Source: Mariniphaga sediminis | GTDB lineage: Bacteria > Bacteroidota > Bacteroidia > Bacteroidales > Prolixibacteraceae | Assembly (NCBI RefSeq): GCF_003573545.1 | Contig: NZ_QWET01000021.1 | Span: forward strand, 17,719 to 81,718 | Direction of reading: 5' to 3' | Length of the DNA: 64,000 bases | In this document: positions 63,881 through 64,000 of the stretch, in pieces | How positions within the stretch are numbered: position 1 is the first letter of the stretch | How the letters are laid out: each line of letters opens with the position of its first letter | Notes under the pieces: generated by a model | Databases searched by the model: none | Told to the model about the DNA's origin: nothing | The model's input: the letters and a program-made list of their open reading frames with translations, nothing else | Program-made: the position numbers and the translations under genes

Positions 63881-64000
63881 TGTCCACTAAAAATTAAAGC
63901 ACAATTGGCCATGACCATTTTCAGGCATATCATCCATTTGCACCACCCTTTTGAAGAGTTCCCTGATCGGTGTTTTGTCGAAAAGCGACATGCTCAGGAT
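63877..64000 (-). mobile_element. IS4-like insertion sequence, one end only
   Basis: From about 63877 the sequence begins with a likely terminal repeat (TAGTGTCCACTAAAAATTAA). The minus-strand frame from the window edge to TAG at 63887-63889 encodes ILSMSLFDKTPIRELFKRVV and a short tail ending LCFNF. This is the C-terminal signature (LFDKTPI) of IS4-type transposases in Bacteroidota. The remainder lies beyond the window. It has interrupted the lmo0937-type gene. Confidence 0.78.

Overview
The window looks like chromosomal DNA of a marine or gut-type Bacteroidota, most like Marinilabiliales/Prolixibacteraceae. The grounds are lipoproteins and PorT-like barrels, polysaccharide-lyase and sulfatase genes, -7 boxes of the TAnnTTTG type, no Shine-Dalgarno dependence, and families common in that group. 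It divides into an accessory/catabolic left half (0-32 kb) and a stress/envelope right half (32-64 kb). LEFT HALF: The 3' end of a butyrate kinase gene converges on a three-gene minus-strand operon: an unrecognised 360-aa protein, a CHAT (caspase-like) peptidase with a zinc ribbon, and a 1223-aa TPR protein. This looks like a conflict or regulated-proteolysis system. It is followed by a plus-strand polyanionic-glycan cassette (7.4-18.2 kb): two heparinase II/III-type lyases, two BNR-4 repeat proteins and a sulfatase fused to a GH78 rhamnosidase, with no SusC/SusD. This resembles ulvan or other rhamnose-rich sulfated-glycan utilisation. Then come an AbgT-type transporter, a methyltransferase, a DUF1080 lipoprotein, a hybrid kinase plus NtrC-type regulator pair with a lone receiver, a YtxH/holin-like/UspA envelope-stress cassette, tRNA-Ser and tRNA-Pro genes, and scars of an old mobile element. 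RIGHT HALF: Most transcription units from about 32.9 kb to 63.6 kb start at one unusual promoter type. Read toward the gene it is ATGTGTGAATGATGTAA, N11, AATTGTGTAA, N21-22, TAnnTTTR. I count 13 well-formed copies and 2 decayed ones, and saw none by eye in the first 32.9 kb. The two AATnnTGTAA halves are direct repeats 21 bp apart (two helical turns), as expected for an AraC-family activator. Two paralogous short regulators with an HMA-like N-terminus and an AraC-type HTH lie inside the cluster, and one is itself behind a copy. The apparent regulon includes an ECF sigma factor, a second RpoD-like sigma factor, OmpA-like lipoproteins, the MlaE-F-D lipid-transport operon, YtxH/holin-like/AI-2E proteins, a CsbD/SPFH/UspA operon, a cupin, B12-radical SAM enzymes, a small alarmone synthetase, a glycosyltransferase, a sugar-phosphate transferase and several tiny membrane proteins. 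This suggests a clustered envelope/general-stress regulon. The same region holds many decayed genes: a truncated desaturase, a GH130 remnant, a frameshifted radical SAM copy, a remnant of an HMA-AraC gene, a duplicated OmpA 3' end, and an lmo0937-type gene cut by an IS4-like element at the right edge. Promoter units and genes here have evidently been duplicated and reshuffled. All calls are from reading the sequence; no database search was run.
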